A stretch of DNA of 64,000 nucleotides from Flavobacterium sp. LC2016-13 (GTDB lineage Bacteria; Bacteroidota; Bacteroidia; Flavobacteriales; Flavobacteriaceae), in NCBI RefSeq assembly GCF_009707955.1, contig NZ_WMDQ01000004.1:372001-436000 (forward strand), written 5' to 3'. Below, piece by piece: positions 1-8,936 of this stretch (positions are counted from its first letter, which is position 1; every line of letters starts with the position of its first letter). Under the pieces are notes generated by a model, which was given only the letters and a program-made list of their open reading frames with translations, made no database searches and was not told the DNA's origin. The position numbers and the translations under genes are program-made.

Positions 1-1205
1 ACCATTTCACGCGCTTTTTTAGCAGCGTGACGGGCCTGAGCAGCCAAAATTACTTTCTGAATAATGATACGGGCATCATTTGGATTTTCTTCCAAATAAT
101 TCTCTAACATTTCTCCAACTGCCTGAGAAACCGGAGAAACTACTTCTCTGTTCCCTAGTTTAGTTTTTGTCTGACCTTCGAATTGTGGTTCTGCAACTTT
201 TACCGAAATAATCGCTGTTAATCCCTCACGGAAGTCATCTCCCGCAATTTCGAATTTTAATTTATCCAGCATTCCAGAGGCATCTGCGTATTTTTTAAGG
301 GTTCTTGTCAAACCACTTCTAAAACCTTGTAAATGCGTTCCTCCTTCGTGTGTATTAATATTATTTACATAAGAAAAAATATTCTCTGTATAACTTGTAT
401 TGTAAATCAAGGCAACTTCAACCGGAATTTCACCTTTTTCATTATCCATGCTGATTACATGAGAAATGATTGGTTCACGGTTACCATCCAAATAACGGAT
501 GTATTCTTTTAAACCTTCGTCAGAATGAAAAACTTCTACTTTAAATTCACCTTTGTCATCGACTTCTCTCTTGTCTGTAAAGGTAATTGTGATTCCTTTG
601 TTTAAGAAAGAAAGCTCACGCATACGCGCTGATAATGTATCATAAGAGAACTCAGTAGTCTGAGTAAAGATGGTATCATCCGGATAAAAAGTCTGGCGTG
701 TACCTCTTTTATCTGTTTCTCCAATTTGTTTAACTGGATATAATGATTTTCCCCTTTCGTATTCTTGTTCGTAGATTTTACCGTCTCTGAAAACCGTAGA
801 TTTCATATGAACAGAAAGCGCATTTACTACAGAAACCCCAACACCGTGCAAACCTCCTGAAACTTTATAAGAATCTTTATCAAATTTACCTCCGGCACCA
901 ATTTTAGTCATTACAACCTCAAGTGCTGAAACGCCTTCTTTTTTATGTAAATCAACTGGAATACCACGACCGTTATCTTCAACTGTTACCGAACCGTCTT
1001 CATTAATTGCAACACCAATAGTATCACAATGCCCTCCCATTGCCTCATCAATAGAGTTATCAACAACCTCATAAACCAAATGATGTAGACCTCGAACCCC
1101 CACATCTCCAATATACATCGATGGACGCATTCTTACGTGCTCCATTCCTTCTAATGCCTGAATACTATCTGCTGAATAATTGTTCTTCTTGATTTCTTCG
1201 CTCAT
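1..1205 (-). CDS. gyrB: DNA gyrase subunit B, 5' part (C-terminal end outside window)
   Basis: The reading frame starts at the ATG at 1205-1203 and runs off the left edge after about 401 codons, so the gene is partial. The product would be the ATPase subunit of DNA gyrase, which introduces negative supercoils. Visible motifs are the GHKL ATPase signatures VDNSIDEA and DNGRGIPV, the lid motif GLHGVGVSVVN, and the transducer domain with QTKTKLGN. The N-terminus (SADSIQALEGMEHVRMRPSMY) is typical of bacterial GyrB. The TOPRIM domain is not in the window. Distinguishing GyrB from ParE rests on this general resemblance; a search would settle it. A TATATTTG -7 box lies about 40 bases upstream of the start. 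Confidence 0.95.
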   Translation of the reverse strand, partial: MSEEIKKNNYSADSIQALEGMEHVRMRPSMYIGDVGVRGLHHLVYEVVDNSIDEAMGGHCDTIGVAINEDGSVTVEDNGRGIPVDLHKKEGVSALEVVMTKIGAGGKFDKDSYKVSGGLHGVGVSVVNALSVHMKSTVFRDGKIYEQEYERGKSLYPVKQIGETDKRGTRQTFYPDDTIFTQTTEFSYDTLSARMRELSFLNKGITITFTDKREVDDKGEFKVEVFHSDEGLKEYIRYLDGNREPIISHVISMDNEKGEIPVEVALIYNTSYTENIFSYVNNINTHEGGTHLQGFRSGLTRTLKKYADASGMLDKLKFEIAGDDFREGLTAIISVKVAEPQFEGQTKTKLGNREVVSPVSQAVGEMLENYLEENPNDARIIIQKVILAAQARHAAKKAREM

Positions 1206-1243
1206 ATAATTTATTCTAAAAAATGTAATTAGTGTCTAACACG

Positions 1244-1251
1244 CAAATATA
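1244..1251 (-). promoter_or_regulatory. -7 box of gyrB promoter
   Basis: Minus-strand TATATTTG matches the Bacteroidota -7 consensus TAnnTTTG and lies 38 bases upstream of the gyrB ATG. I see no well-spaced -33 TTTG, so this is only the -7 part. Confidence 0.5.
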
Positions 1252-1397
1252 TAAAAACGCAAATTATATATCCGTTAAAATCCCATTTAAAGCTCGTAAG
1301 TTATTAACACAATTGTCTGAAAAACCTAAAAATAAATCTAATACTCAATTTTAAATTCCAAATTCTTAAATTCCAAATTCCAAAAATAGGAATAACA

Positions 1398-1440
1398 TAA
1401 AAAAACCGAAATAATTTAAAATCTTATTTCGGTTTTTTAA
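1398..1440 (-). terminator. Terminator after the first asnB paralogue
   Basis: An A-tract, CCGAAATAA, a short loop, TTATTTCGG and a T-tract form a strong symmetric hairpin. It sits downstream of the minus-strand gene ending at 1496 and upstream of gyrB. The symmetry would let it work in both directions. Confidence 0.75.
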
Positions 1441-1466
1441 ACGTTTAAAATTGGAACCTGGAATTT

Positions 1467-1484
1467 ATCCCGAAGCTTCGGGAT
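1467..1484. repeat. Perfect 18-bp palindrome (TCCCGAAGCTTCGGGA core)
   Basis: ATCCCGAAGCTTCGGGAT is a perfect palindrome just past the stop of the first asnB paralogue. An imperfect relative (ATCCCGAAGTTTCGGAAT) lies at 6010-6027, just past the stop of the outer-membrane barrel gene. Both lie 3' of minus-strand genes, which suggests a dispersed intergenic element. Confidence 0.6.
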
Positions 1485-1495
1485 TGAATTTTTTA

Positions 1496-3109
1496 TTAAA
1501 CAGTAATTCCTGATTTTGCTTTTTCAAAATTTCCTTTTAAGTGAGCCGCATTTGCTCGTCCGCTTGGATCCTGATTTTCCTGCCATTTCGGAATCCATTT
1601 TCGAACGGTTTGCGCTGCACTAATTTGTGGATAATATTTATGAAAAATAGATCTGTACAAATAAGCTTCTTTGGTTGTTGGCGAATTATATGGAAATTCT
1701 GCCGTTGCACCTGCCAATTGGCTATCTGATACCTGAGAGGCGCAGTATTCGATTAATTCATCAATCCAGCTATATCCTACTCCATCAGAAAATTGTTCTT
1801 TCTGACGCCATAAAATTTCATGTGGTAAATAGGGATCTTCAGGTGTATCAAATGCTTTTCTTAAAATATATTTTTCTACTCCGTCGTATGTTTTTGGCTG
1901 TCTTTCTTCTGGTCTTATTAACATGGTAACATCCAGAAAATGTTTATCTAAAAACGGAATTCTTGTTTCTAAACCATTTGCCATTGTTGATTTATCTGCA
2001 CGTAATAAATCTGCTGTAAATAATTTTTGAACTCTTTCGATACTTTCTTTTTGAAATTCTTCTGTTGATGGTGCATTTCTAAAATATAAATGACCTCCAA
2101 AAATTTCATCGGCGCCTTCTCCTGAAAGAATAGCTTTTACGCCTTTATCTGCTATTGCTTTAGATAATAGGTACATCGGCACGCTCGCTCTTACAGAGAT
2201 TATGTCATAAGTTTCGATATGCCAAATTATTTTTTCAAGAAGTTTGATTCCATCTTCAACAGAAAAATGAATTTCATGATGTTCTGTTCCTAAAAATTCA
2301 GCTGCTTTTCTGGCCGCTTTTGCATCTGGCGCATCAGCATCTAAACCAATTGAAAATGACTGAAGTTTTTTACCACTTCCTATAGCTCTACAGGCTATTG
2401 CAGCAATCAAGGACGAGTCTAAACCTCCAGAAAGTAAAACTCCTATTGGCACTTCGCTCATCAAACGTTTACTAACAGCTTCTGTTAAACTTTCTCTTAT
2501 CAAAGACAAATCAAGATCTTCAACTGCTTTTTCATAATCTTCATATTCAGGTTGGTAATATTTTACAAAACCTGTTTTTGGTGTATAATAATGTCCCGGA
2601 GGAAAAGTCGAAAAGGTTTTACATTGATCTGCAATAGGTTTCATTTCTGAAGAAAAATAAATCCTTCCTCTTTCATCCAAACCATAATACAAAGGTTTTA
2701 CTCCCATTGGGTCTCTTCCTGCAATATAATCGTCTCCGTCTACAATTACAAAAGCCCAGTCACCATCTAATTTATTGCAAAAATCACGTCCGAATTCTTC
2801 ATACAAGTGTACAATGACTTCTGAGTCAGATTTGGTTCTGAAAGTATGATCTTTTAAAATTCCGTCTTTTAGTTCCTGATAGTTATAAATTTCACCATCA
2901 TGCACCATCCAGGCATCTTTAGTTCCCTGAATTGGCTGTTTCCCCGATTTCAAATCAATAATCGACAAGCTTTCATGGCAGATTATACTGCCATTTTTCA
3001 TAATATGAAAATCACTTTCATCAGGACCTCTGTGCGCCATTCTTTTAGAAAGTTCTTTTACGAGCTGCGGGTCTTTTCCTTTACCAATAACTGCCAATAT
3101 ACCAGACAT
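1496..3109 (-). CDS. Asparagine synthase B paralogue with degenerate glutaminase site
   Basis: This 537-residue protein has the two-domain architecture of glutamine-dependent asparagine synthetase: an N-terminal Ntn glutaminase and a C-terminal ATP-pyrophosphatase synthetase domain. The synthetase domain looks intact, with SGGLDSS at 227-233 and SGEGADEIFGG further on. The glutaminase half is not intact. The catalytic Cys directly after Met is Ser2 (codon TCT), the glutamine-binding Arg (E. coli Arg49) is Ser47 in CHESLSIID, and the oxyanion-hole Asn (E. coli Asn74) is Asp71 in HDGEIYN. Asp95 of the substrate pocket is kept. I infer an ammonia-dependent or repurposed amidotransferase. It lies immediately downstream of a canonical asnB in the same orientation, separated by about 260 bases with a terminator. 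Confidence 0.9.
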   Translation of the reverse strand: MSGILAVIGKGKDPQLVKELSKRMAHRGPDESDFHIMKNGSIICHESLSIIDLKSGKQPIQGTKDAWMVHDGEIYNYQELKDGILKDHTFRTKSDSEVIVHLYEEFGRDFCNKLDGDWAFVIVDGDDYIAGRDPMGVKPLYYGLDERGRIYFSSEMKPIADQCKTFSTFPPGHYYTPKTGFVKYYQPEYEDYEKAVEDLDLSLIRESLTEAVSKRLMSEVPIGVLLSGGLDSSLIAAIACRAIGSGKKLQSFSIGLDADAPDAKAARKAAEFLGTEHHEIHFSVEDGIKLLEKIIWHIETYDIISVRASVPMYLLSKAIADKGVKAILSGEGADEIFGGHLYFRNAPSTEEFQKESIERVQKLFTADLLRADKSTMANGLETRIPFLDKHFLDVTMLIRPEERQPKTYDGVEKYILRKAFDTPEDPYLPHEILWRQKEQFSDGVGYSWIDELIEYCASQVSDSQLAGATAEFPYNSPTTKEAYLYRSIFHKYYPQISAAQTVRKWIPKWQENQDPSGRANAAHLKGNFEKAKSGITV

Positions 3110-3309
3110 AGTATTCTATTTTTATTTCTTAATTTTATTTCTAAATATTTCCAAAGCAGTAATTACAACTTTTGATTGATATTTATTTCTAGCTGAACTA
3201 ATTTTATAACATTTGATTGGGGAATGTCAAATATAAAAAAGAAAGTTAAATAATTGCTAATAATTATCTTCAAGTAATTGAAATATTACAAATTAACATT
3301 TTAAGACAA

Positions 3310-3342
3310 GAAAAACGCTCCCAGTACTGAGAACGTTTTTCT
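3310..3342 (-). terminator. Terminator after asnB
   Basis: On the minus strand an 11-bp stem (AACGTTCTCAG paired with CTGGGAGCGTT, with wobble pairs) is followed by a T-run. It lies just downstream of the asnB stop at 3371, so the two paralogues are probably separate transcription units. Confidence 0.7.
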
Positions 3343-3370
3343 AATAACTAAAATATTTAAGTAACTAAGT

Positions 3371-5047
3371 TTATGCTTTAACGTAAGCGTCATCATGTAC
3401 GCTTGCAACTGCTCTTCCTGAAGGATCATTCATGTTTTTGAAAGCTTCATCCCACTCCAAAGCAATTTTTGTACTACATGCAACACTTGCTTCCTGAGGC
3501 ACACATAAAGCCGCAGCATCACTTGGGAAATGCTCTGCAAAGATAGAACGGTAGTAATATTCTTCTTTAGAAGTTGGTGTTTGTAATGGAAATTTATATT
3601 TCGCATTTGCCAATTGTTCATCTGAAACTTCTTTAGCCACAACTTCTTTCAAAGTATCAATCCAGCTGTATCCAACTCCGTCAGAAAATTGTTCTTTTTG
3701 TCTCCATGCTACACTTTCCGGCAACATATCTTCAAAAGCTTTACGAACTACCCATTTTTCCATCGGGTGTTCTTTGTTGATCATTTTATCTTGTGGATTG
3801 ATGCGCATGGCAACATCCATAAATTCTTTATCTAAAAACGGAACACGACCTTCAATTCCCCATGCCGCTAAACTTTTGTTGGCACGTAAACAATCGTACA
3901 TGTGTAGTTTACCTAATTTACGAACGTTTTCTTCGTGAAATTCTCTTGCGTTTGGTGCTTTGTGAAAATATAAATATCCTCCAAATAATTCATCTGCACC
4001 TTCTCCTGACAGCACCATTTTAATTCCCATTGATTTAATAACTCTCGCCATTAACCACATCGGTGTTGATGCTCTAACCGTAGTTACATCATACGTTTCA
4101 AGGTTATAAATTACGTCACGAACAGCATCTAAGCCTTCCTGAATTGTAAATTTAATTTCGTGGTGAATTGTTCCGATATGTTTTGCTACAATTTGAGCCG
4201 CTGCTAAATCAGGAGAACCATCTAATCCTACTGAAAAAGAGTGCAATTGCGGATACCATGCATCTGTAGTATCATCAGATTCAATACGCTTTTGTGCAAA
4301 TTTTTTGGCTACAGCCGAAGTAATAGACGAATCTAAACCTCCTGAAAGTAAAACTCCATAAGGAACATCACTCATTAATTGTCTGTGAACCGCTGCTTCT
4401 AAAGCTTCTTTAATTGCAGGAATACTTGTTTCGTTGTCTTTTACAGCATCAAACTCTGTCCAGTCTCTTTTGTACCATTGTACAAATTCACCGTCCTGAC
4501 TAGTCATATAATGTCCCGGAGGAAACAATTGGATTTTTGTACAATATCCTTCTAAAGCTTTTAATTCAGAAGCAACGTAAAAAGTTCCATGTTGATCCCA
4601 ACCAATGTATAATGGAATAATTCCCATGTGATCACGAGCAATAAAATACTCATCTTTTTCTACATCATAAATCGCAAATCCGAAGATTCCGTTCATTTCA
4701 TCAACAAAATGAGGTCCTTTTTCTTTATAAAGCGCTAAGATAACTTCGCAGTCACTTTCTGTTTGAAAGTTATATCTTCCTTCAAATTGTTTACGCAATT
4801 CTCTGTGGTTATAAATTTCACCGTTTGCAGCCAAAACCAATTTTTTATCTTCTGTAAATAAAGGTTGCTTTCCTGAAGCCGGATCTACAATTGCTAAACG
4901 CTCGTGTGACAGAATTGCTTTTTCATTGCTGTAAATTCCGCTCCAGTCTGGTCCGCGGTGACGAATGATTTTAGACATTTCTAATACTTGAGGTCTTAAT
5001 GTTTCAGCTTTTTGTTTTAGATCAAAGGCACATACGATTCCACACAT
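3371..5047 (-). CDS. asnB: Asparagine synthase B, glutamine-hydrolysing
   Basis: This 558-residue protein makes asparagine from aspartate, ATP and glutamine in the cytoplasm. It starts MCGIVCAF, so the N-terminal nucleophile Cys2 is exposed after Met removal. Glutamine-pocket residues are present: Arg50 in SHERLAIVD, Asn75 in NGEIYN and Asp99 in ESDCEV. The synthetase PP-loop SGGLDSS begins at residue 235 and SGEGADELFGG follows. The sequence resembles E. coli AsnB closely over the N-terminal 240 residues. It is the intact member of a tandem pair. About 375 bases without a gene precede it, long enough for its own promoter. Confidence 0.95.
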   Translation of the reverse strand: MCGIVCAFDLKQKAETLRPQVLEMSKIIRHRGPDWSGIYSNEKAILSHERLAIVDPASGKQPLFTEDKKLVLAANGEIYNHRELRKQFEGRYNFQTESDCEVILALYKEKGPHFVDEMNGIFGFAIYDVEKDEYFIARDHMGIIPLYIGWDQHGTFYVASELKALEGYCTKIQLFPPGHYMTSQDGEFVQWYKRDWTEFDAVKDNETSIPAIKEALEAAVHRQLMSDVPYGVLLSGGLDSSITSAVAKKFAQKRIESDDTTDAWYPQLHSFSVGLDGSPDLAAAQIVAKHIGTIHHEIKFTIQEGLDAVRDVIYNLETYDVTTVRASTPMWLMARVIKSMGIKMVLSGEGADELFGGYLYFHKAPNAREFHEENVRKLGKLHMYDCLRANKSLAAWGIEGRVPFLDKEFMDVAMRINPQDKMINKEHPMEKWVVRKAFEDMLPESVAWRQKEQFSDGVGYSWIDTLKEVVAKEVSDEQLANAKYKFPLQTPTSKEEYYYRSIFAEHFPSDAAALCVPQEASVACSTKIALEWDEAFKNMNDPSGRAVASVHDDAYVKA

Positions 5048-5422
5048 AACTATATATTTTTATTTTTAAATTTTATTTTGATAAGGCAAAGATGCAGTAA
5101 TGGTTATAATTGAAAAACACAAATCCTTATTTCGGTTACAATTTAAAACCATAAATTTGTTTTTACATATAAAATGTAAAATTTTAACACTAAAAAAAGC
5201 TTTGAACTTGAAAATTTTAATTTTGAGCTTAAATAAAGTCTAAAATGTAATGTTTTCAACACATGATTGAATTAAATTCTGAAATAATTCAAAATCAATG
5301 AAAGATTATTAAACGAAAGAATGAATACAATACAAAAATTATTGTTTTAGCTTTTTAATTTGTTTTTGGACTTATTTTGTCATCCTAACGAAGGAACAAG
5401 ATTAAGTGAAGATCGTAATACA
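5048..5422. other. 375-base gene-free interval
   Basis: Very AT-rich spacer between asnB and the GreA-like gene. I see no plausible reading frame. The left part should hold the asnB promoter. At about 5377-5400 there is a degenerate piece (GTCATCCTAACGAAGGAACAAG) of the repeat that forms the long inverted repeat at 60143-60248. Confidence 0.6.
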
Positions 5423-5872
5423 TTACAAAACACTCTCTATCGTATAATGTGTTTTATTAATCTCAAATTGAAACCCAACTTTATTTCCCATTAAATGAGA
5501 TCCTAAAGGAGATTGTGGAGAAAGTGCTATAACATTTATACCCTCAATAGTAATTTTAGGCAATGCAACACTCAAATACAAATGAATTCCGTTTGCCTTT
5601 ACTAAACTTCCCGAAATAATATTCTCTGTTGTTTTTGAGGCATCAATTTTATCTAAAATAGCTTTTTGAGTTATAGCTTCTTTTAGCTTATTGGTGAGTT
5701 TTTCCTGTTCGATGTGCATCATCGATAAAGCTGTTTCGTGTTTATCGCCAGCCGAACCTTTAGCATCATTTTTTGAATCTTCGGTCAAAGCCGAAATCAT
5801 GTCCCTAAAAACATCTATTCGGTCCTGAACCATTTGCAAATAATAAGTATGTATTTTTTGTTTGAATTCCAT
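5423..5872 (-). CDS. GreA/GreB C-terminal domain-like protein
   Basis: This 149-residue cytoplasmic protein has a helical N-terminal half (about residues 1-80, rich in charged and coiled-coil-like heptads) and a C-terminal half resembling the FKBP-like domain of Gre factors: ALSPQSPLGSHLMGNKVG at 116-133 matches the SPLG..L.GK.VG pattern of GreA. The helical part contains SAGDKHETALSMMHIEQEKL (40-59), which lacks the acidic tip arrangement of a true GreA coiled coil. I infer an RNA-polymerase-associated or regulatory protein, not a classical cleavage factor. It stands alone, with a leader sequence shared with other genes (5876-5918). Confidence 0.6.
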   Translation of the reverse strand: MEFKQKIHTYYLQMVQDRIDVFRDMISALTEDSKNDAKGSAGDKHETALSMMHIEQEKLTNKLKEAITQKAILDKIDASKTTENIISGSLVKANGIHLYLSVALPKITIEGINVIALSPQSPLGSHLMGNKVGFQFEINKTHYTIESVL

Positions 5873-5875
5873 TTT

Positions 5876-5950
5876 TTTTAAAGGTACTGAGGTTCTAAGT
5901 TACAAAGATGCAAAGGTTCTTCCTTTTTGACCACGAATTACACAAATTTT
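5876..5950 (-). repeat. Shared leader module plus CCACGAATTACACAAA repeat
   Basis: Read on the minus strand, the 45 bases before the start of the gene at 5872 contain CCTTTGCATCTTTGTAACTT, then AGAACCTCAGTACC and an A-tract ending at ATG. Very similar leaders precede 25313 (minus) and 34802 (plus). Directly outside it is CCACGAATTACACAAATTTT, a motif also seen at 34611 and, partly, at 24608. Confidence 0.55.
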
Positions 5951-6050
5951 TACAAATTATAAAAAGACAAAGTTCGCTGAATCCTAAAAAGACTTAGCGA
6001 ACCTTGTGTATCCCGAAGTTTCGGAATTGTATTCTTTGCGTTTAAAGAAC

Positions 6051-7805
6051 TTAAAAATCGAATTTATAATTGGCTCCGCCTAAAACCTGAAATCCTTGTA
6101 CAGGATAGTTTAACCATTTTTCGTAAGCCTGATTTCCGATATTATTTAATTTTAAGAAGAAAGTCAAGCGTTCGCTGAATTTATACCCTAAATGTGCATT
6201 TGCATCAAAATAACTTTTTAAAGTAACCGGCGTTCCAATCGGATTAAGATTTAAATTCGTTTGCATGTCTTTACGATCTCCAACATAAAACACGTTTAAA
6301 CCAGCGTACCATTGTTTGGTAATATTAACATCAAGATTTGAACTCAATTTTACGGTTGGTAAATTCCAAGCTTCTACTCCGCCATCTGTTTTATAACTAT
6401 TAAAAGTTCCGTTGATTCCAAAACTCACGTTTTCAGAAAAATCAGCTTTTAATTCTCCATAAAAACGAAATGTTCTTATGTCTTCATATACAACTCCAAA
6501 AGAGTTTCCAAACGCATAATTTTCATTGGTACTATCTTCTGTATAATTATTACTTTTAAATAGCGCTTTATCTTTCTCATTCAAATAAGAACCTGTCAGA
6601 TTATAATTTATATTATTCGCTAGTTTACCTTTTAAACCCGCAAACACATTGTATTGTGTACTGCTGGGTCTCATGTTTAAAGTTGGAGATAAAAACGGAT
6701 TTTCTGTCACAAAATCAGCGTATGAATTTTGATTTAAACTACCATTGACTCCCGTGTAGAAAATCATCAAATCGCCTACTAATTTATACGACGCATTTAC
6801 TTTTGGATATAAATAAAATTTGTTTCCGCTGTTTTCTGAATCTAAACCATAGTATAATCCCGCTCCTAATTCAAGAGTCCAATCGTTTTCATTTACCACA
6901 AAACTTGGTTCAACTCCAAAATTAGTAAGACTATAATCAATAGGTTGTCCGATATTTTCAAAATAATTATTTTTAAAACTTCCGCTTACATGATCTACAA
7001 TTACATTGGTGTTTATAGATTGATCCATAACTTCAACTTTAAAAGTTGGTTTCACATAAAAACGATTTTCTGATGAAGAAAAACTATCTGAAAAATGTGT
7101 AAATCTTGCTGCTACTTTACTAAAAATTCCTTCATTAAGTTCTATGTTTCCTCCCAAAGAAATCGTGTTATAAGAATGATTCGGATTAATTCCGTCTATC
7201 AAACCAAAACGTTGTTCAGGAAGTAAAGTCAAACCAAAATCAACCGGTAAACCATACCAATTATAGATTTGATTTTGATATCCTAAATCAATATTCCATG
7301 ACATATCACGATTGTTTTGTCCATAACCAATATTCAAAGCCGTATCATAAAATTCATCGTTTAGAGGCACATCTTTAATTCCTCCTTGTGATGAATGATG
7401 GCGAAACATTCCGGCAACATAATCGTTGTTTCCCAGATCCTGCGTAACAAATAATTCAGCATTTAATGTAGCATAATTTCCAACACCTACAGTAGCGTAG
7501 TTACTAAACAAACGTTCTTGTTTTGATTTATCAACGCTGGCTGCTTTTCCTTTTGAAGGTGTAAAAGTCGAAGCCACAGGAACTGATAAAATACTATATT
7601 TTATGGTTTCTTTAGCCTGGTTTCCTTTATCGTCAAGCGAAGGAGTTTCTTTTACTTTATAAGCATCTGATATAGTTGGTGAATATGGCTTAACAACATT
7701 TACGGTTTCAGTACCAATGCTTTCTTCTTTCTTTTGTGAAAATGAAAGCTGAAAAACAAACAGTAACATCAAAATGATAGTCTTATTCTGGAAATTAATT
7801 TTCAT
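6051..7805 (-). CDS. Outer-membrane beta-barrel protein, TonB-receptor-like barrel without plug
   Basis: This 584-residue exported protein has an N-terminal signal peptide ending near FSQKK (about residues 1-24). It is followed by a short Thr/Lys/Pro-rich periplasmic stretch (ETVNVVKPYSPTISDAYKVKETPS) and then alternating aromatic beta strands up to a terminal GGANYKFDF. The C-terminal LGYKFSERLTFFLKLNNIGNQAY resembles TonB-dependent receptor barrels. The segment before the barrel is too short for a TonB plug (about 80 residues). The gene lies downstream of a large TPR protein and a PhzF-type enzyme in the same orientation. I infer an outer-membrane component that works with the TPR protein; no substrate can be named. 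Confidence 0.75.
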   Translation of the reverse strand: MKINFQNKTIILMLLFVFQLSFSQKKEESIGTETVNVVKPYSPTISDAYKVKETPSLDDKGNQAKETIKYSILSVPVASTFTPSKGKAASVDKSKQERLFSNYATVGVGNYATLNAELFVTQDLGNNDYVAGMFRHHSSQGGIKDVPLNDEFYDTALNIGYGQNNRDMSWNIDLGYQNQIYNWYGLPVDFGLTLLPEQRFGLIDGINPNHSYNTISLGGNIELNEGIFSKVAARFTHFSDSFSSSENRFYVKPTFKVEVMDQSINTNVIVDHVSGSFKNNYFENIGQPIDYSLTNFGVEPSFVVNENDWTLELGAGLYYGLDSENSGNKFYLYPKVNASYKLVGDLMIFYTGVNGSLNQNSYADFVTENPFLSPTLNMRPSSTQYNVFAGLKGKLANNINYNLTGSYLNEKDKALFKSNNYTEDSTNENYAFGNSFGVVYEDIRTFRFYGELKADFSENVSFGINGTFNSYKTDGGVEAWNLPTVKLSSNLDVNITKQWYAGLNVFYVGDRKDMQTNLNLNPIGTPVTLKSYFDANAHLGYKFSERLTFFLKLNNIGNQAYEKWLNYPVQGFQVLGGANYKFDF

Positions 7806-7814
7806 ATTTATTTT

Positions 7815-7981
7815 ATTTGAGAGTATAGAGAAAAGAATATAGAAAATAGACTTTTGCCTATCCTGATTCTTTTCAAACTCTTTGTTTTTTATTCTAAAAT
7901 CTATATTCTATTCTCTTTATTCTTTACTCTATTTTCTAAAATCTTGATTCTTTATTCTTGATTCTATTCTCCATTCTCTTA
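7815..7981. repeat. Purine/pyrimidine-skewed low-complexity spacer
   Basis: The left part is purine-rich (GAGAGTATAGAGAAAAGAAT and similar) and the right part is a run of ATTCT/TTATTC units ending at CCATTCTCTTA. Together they form an imperfect long inverted repeat between the barrel gene and the PhzF gene. I see no reading frame. A shorter spacer of similar composition lies at 8860-8935. Confidence 0.5.
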
Positions 7982-7983
7982 GT

Positions 7984-8847
7984 CTAAGCTTCCCACTCGC
8001 CTTTTGCAACAAATTGAGCTTTTCCGCCAATTTGAATATCAAATTCGTTTTCGGTTAATTTTCCTTTAAAATGAATTTGAGATGGACGATTTATATAATC
8101 TCCCTGATAATTTATCAGATCAATTTCCGGAGTATTATTTTTTAGAAGATAAGCCTGCAAACAAGTACTTGCGCTTCCTGTCGCTGCATCTTCAACCAAT
8201 TGATTATGTTCGATACACAACATTCTGCTAAAAAGTTTTGAACCTTCTAAATAGTAGAAATACAAGCCTCTGTGGGCTGTTTTGCAATTGTTTTTCAACC
8301 ATTTATCAGTTTTATCCTTGTCTAAAACTAAATTTTCCAACGCTTTTTTATTACTCAATCCCACCATCACAAATGCGCTTCCTGTTGAAACTTCCTGAAT
8401 TGGGAATTGATTTTCAAAATCTTCTACTTTCAGATTACTAAAGAATGTAAAATCTATTTTCGAAAAAGTATCCCAAAATTTTGGCTGTGCTGCTTTTAGC
8501 CAAATTAAATCATTTGATTGTTGAATTGAAATTGGTCCAATTGGAACGTTCAACTTTATACTTTCAGGCGAATTATCAAATACTTTATTCATCAAAACCC
8601 ATGAAGTTCCAATTATTGGATGACCCGCAAACTGCATTTCCTGAGATGGCGTAAATATTTTAATTTCTGCCTTATTATTTTCTTTATCAAGTTTGGTAAC
8701 AAAAGTACTTTCTGCAAAATTAATTTCGCGTGCAATTTGCTGCATCTCATCTGAACTTAAATTTCCGGCATCTAAAAAAACTGCCAACTGATTTCCGGCA
8801 TATTTTTTATCTGTAAAAACATCAACTATGTAAAAAGGTAAACTCAT
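7984..8847 (-). CDS. PhzF-family isomerase/epimerase
   Basis: This 287-residue cytoplasmic protein has the two-half fold of the PhzF/diaminopimelate-epimerase-like family. Diagnostic motifs are YAGNQLAVF (17-25), the catalytic-glutamate segment FAESTFV with Glu46, QFAGHPIIG, and the C-terminal EDAATGSASTCLQAYLL. There is no phenazine pathway nearby, so the name reflects the family only; many members act on unknown small metabolites. It sits between the TPR gene and the barrel gene but is set off from both by repeat-like spacers, which suggests an independent insertion. Confidence 0.85.
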   Translation of the reverse strand: MSLPFYIVDVFTDKKYAGNQLAVFLDAGNLSSDEMQQIAREINFAESTFVTKLDKENNKAEIKIFTPSQEMQFAGHPIIGTSWVLMNKVFDNSPESIKLNVPIGPISIQQSNDLIWLKAAQPKFWDTFSKIDFTFFSNLKVEDFENQFPIQEVSTGSAFVMVGLSNKKALENLVLDKDKTDKWLKNNCKTAHRGLYFYYLEGSKLFSRMLCIEHNQLVEDAATGSASTCLQAYLLKNNTPEIDLINYQGDYINRPSQIHFKGKLTENEFDIQIGGKAQFVAKGEWEA

Positions 8848-8936
8848 TTTTTTTCTTTTTTTCTAGAGAATAGATGCAAGAACAAAGAGAAAAGACTTTT
8901 TAGCAATCTTTCTTCTTGCATCTTTCTTCTATTTTC

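Noticed and set aside
5377..5400. Possible transposon end
   Set aside because: Only one decayed arm is present, with no second arm or transposase, so I describe it only as a degenerate copy of the repeat at 60143.
7815..7981. CRISPR-like or tandem-repeat array
   Set aside because: The units are irregular pyrimidine runs without uniform spacers; it is low-complexity intergenic DNA.
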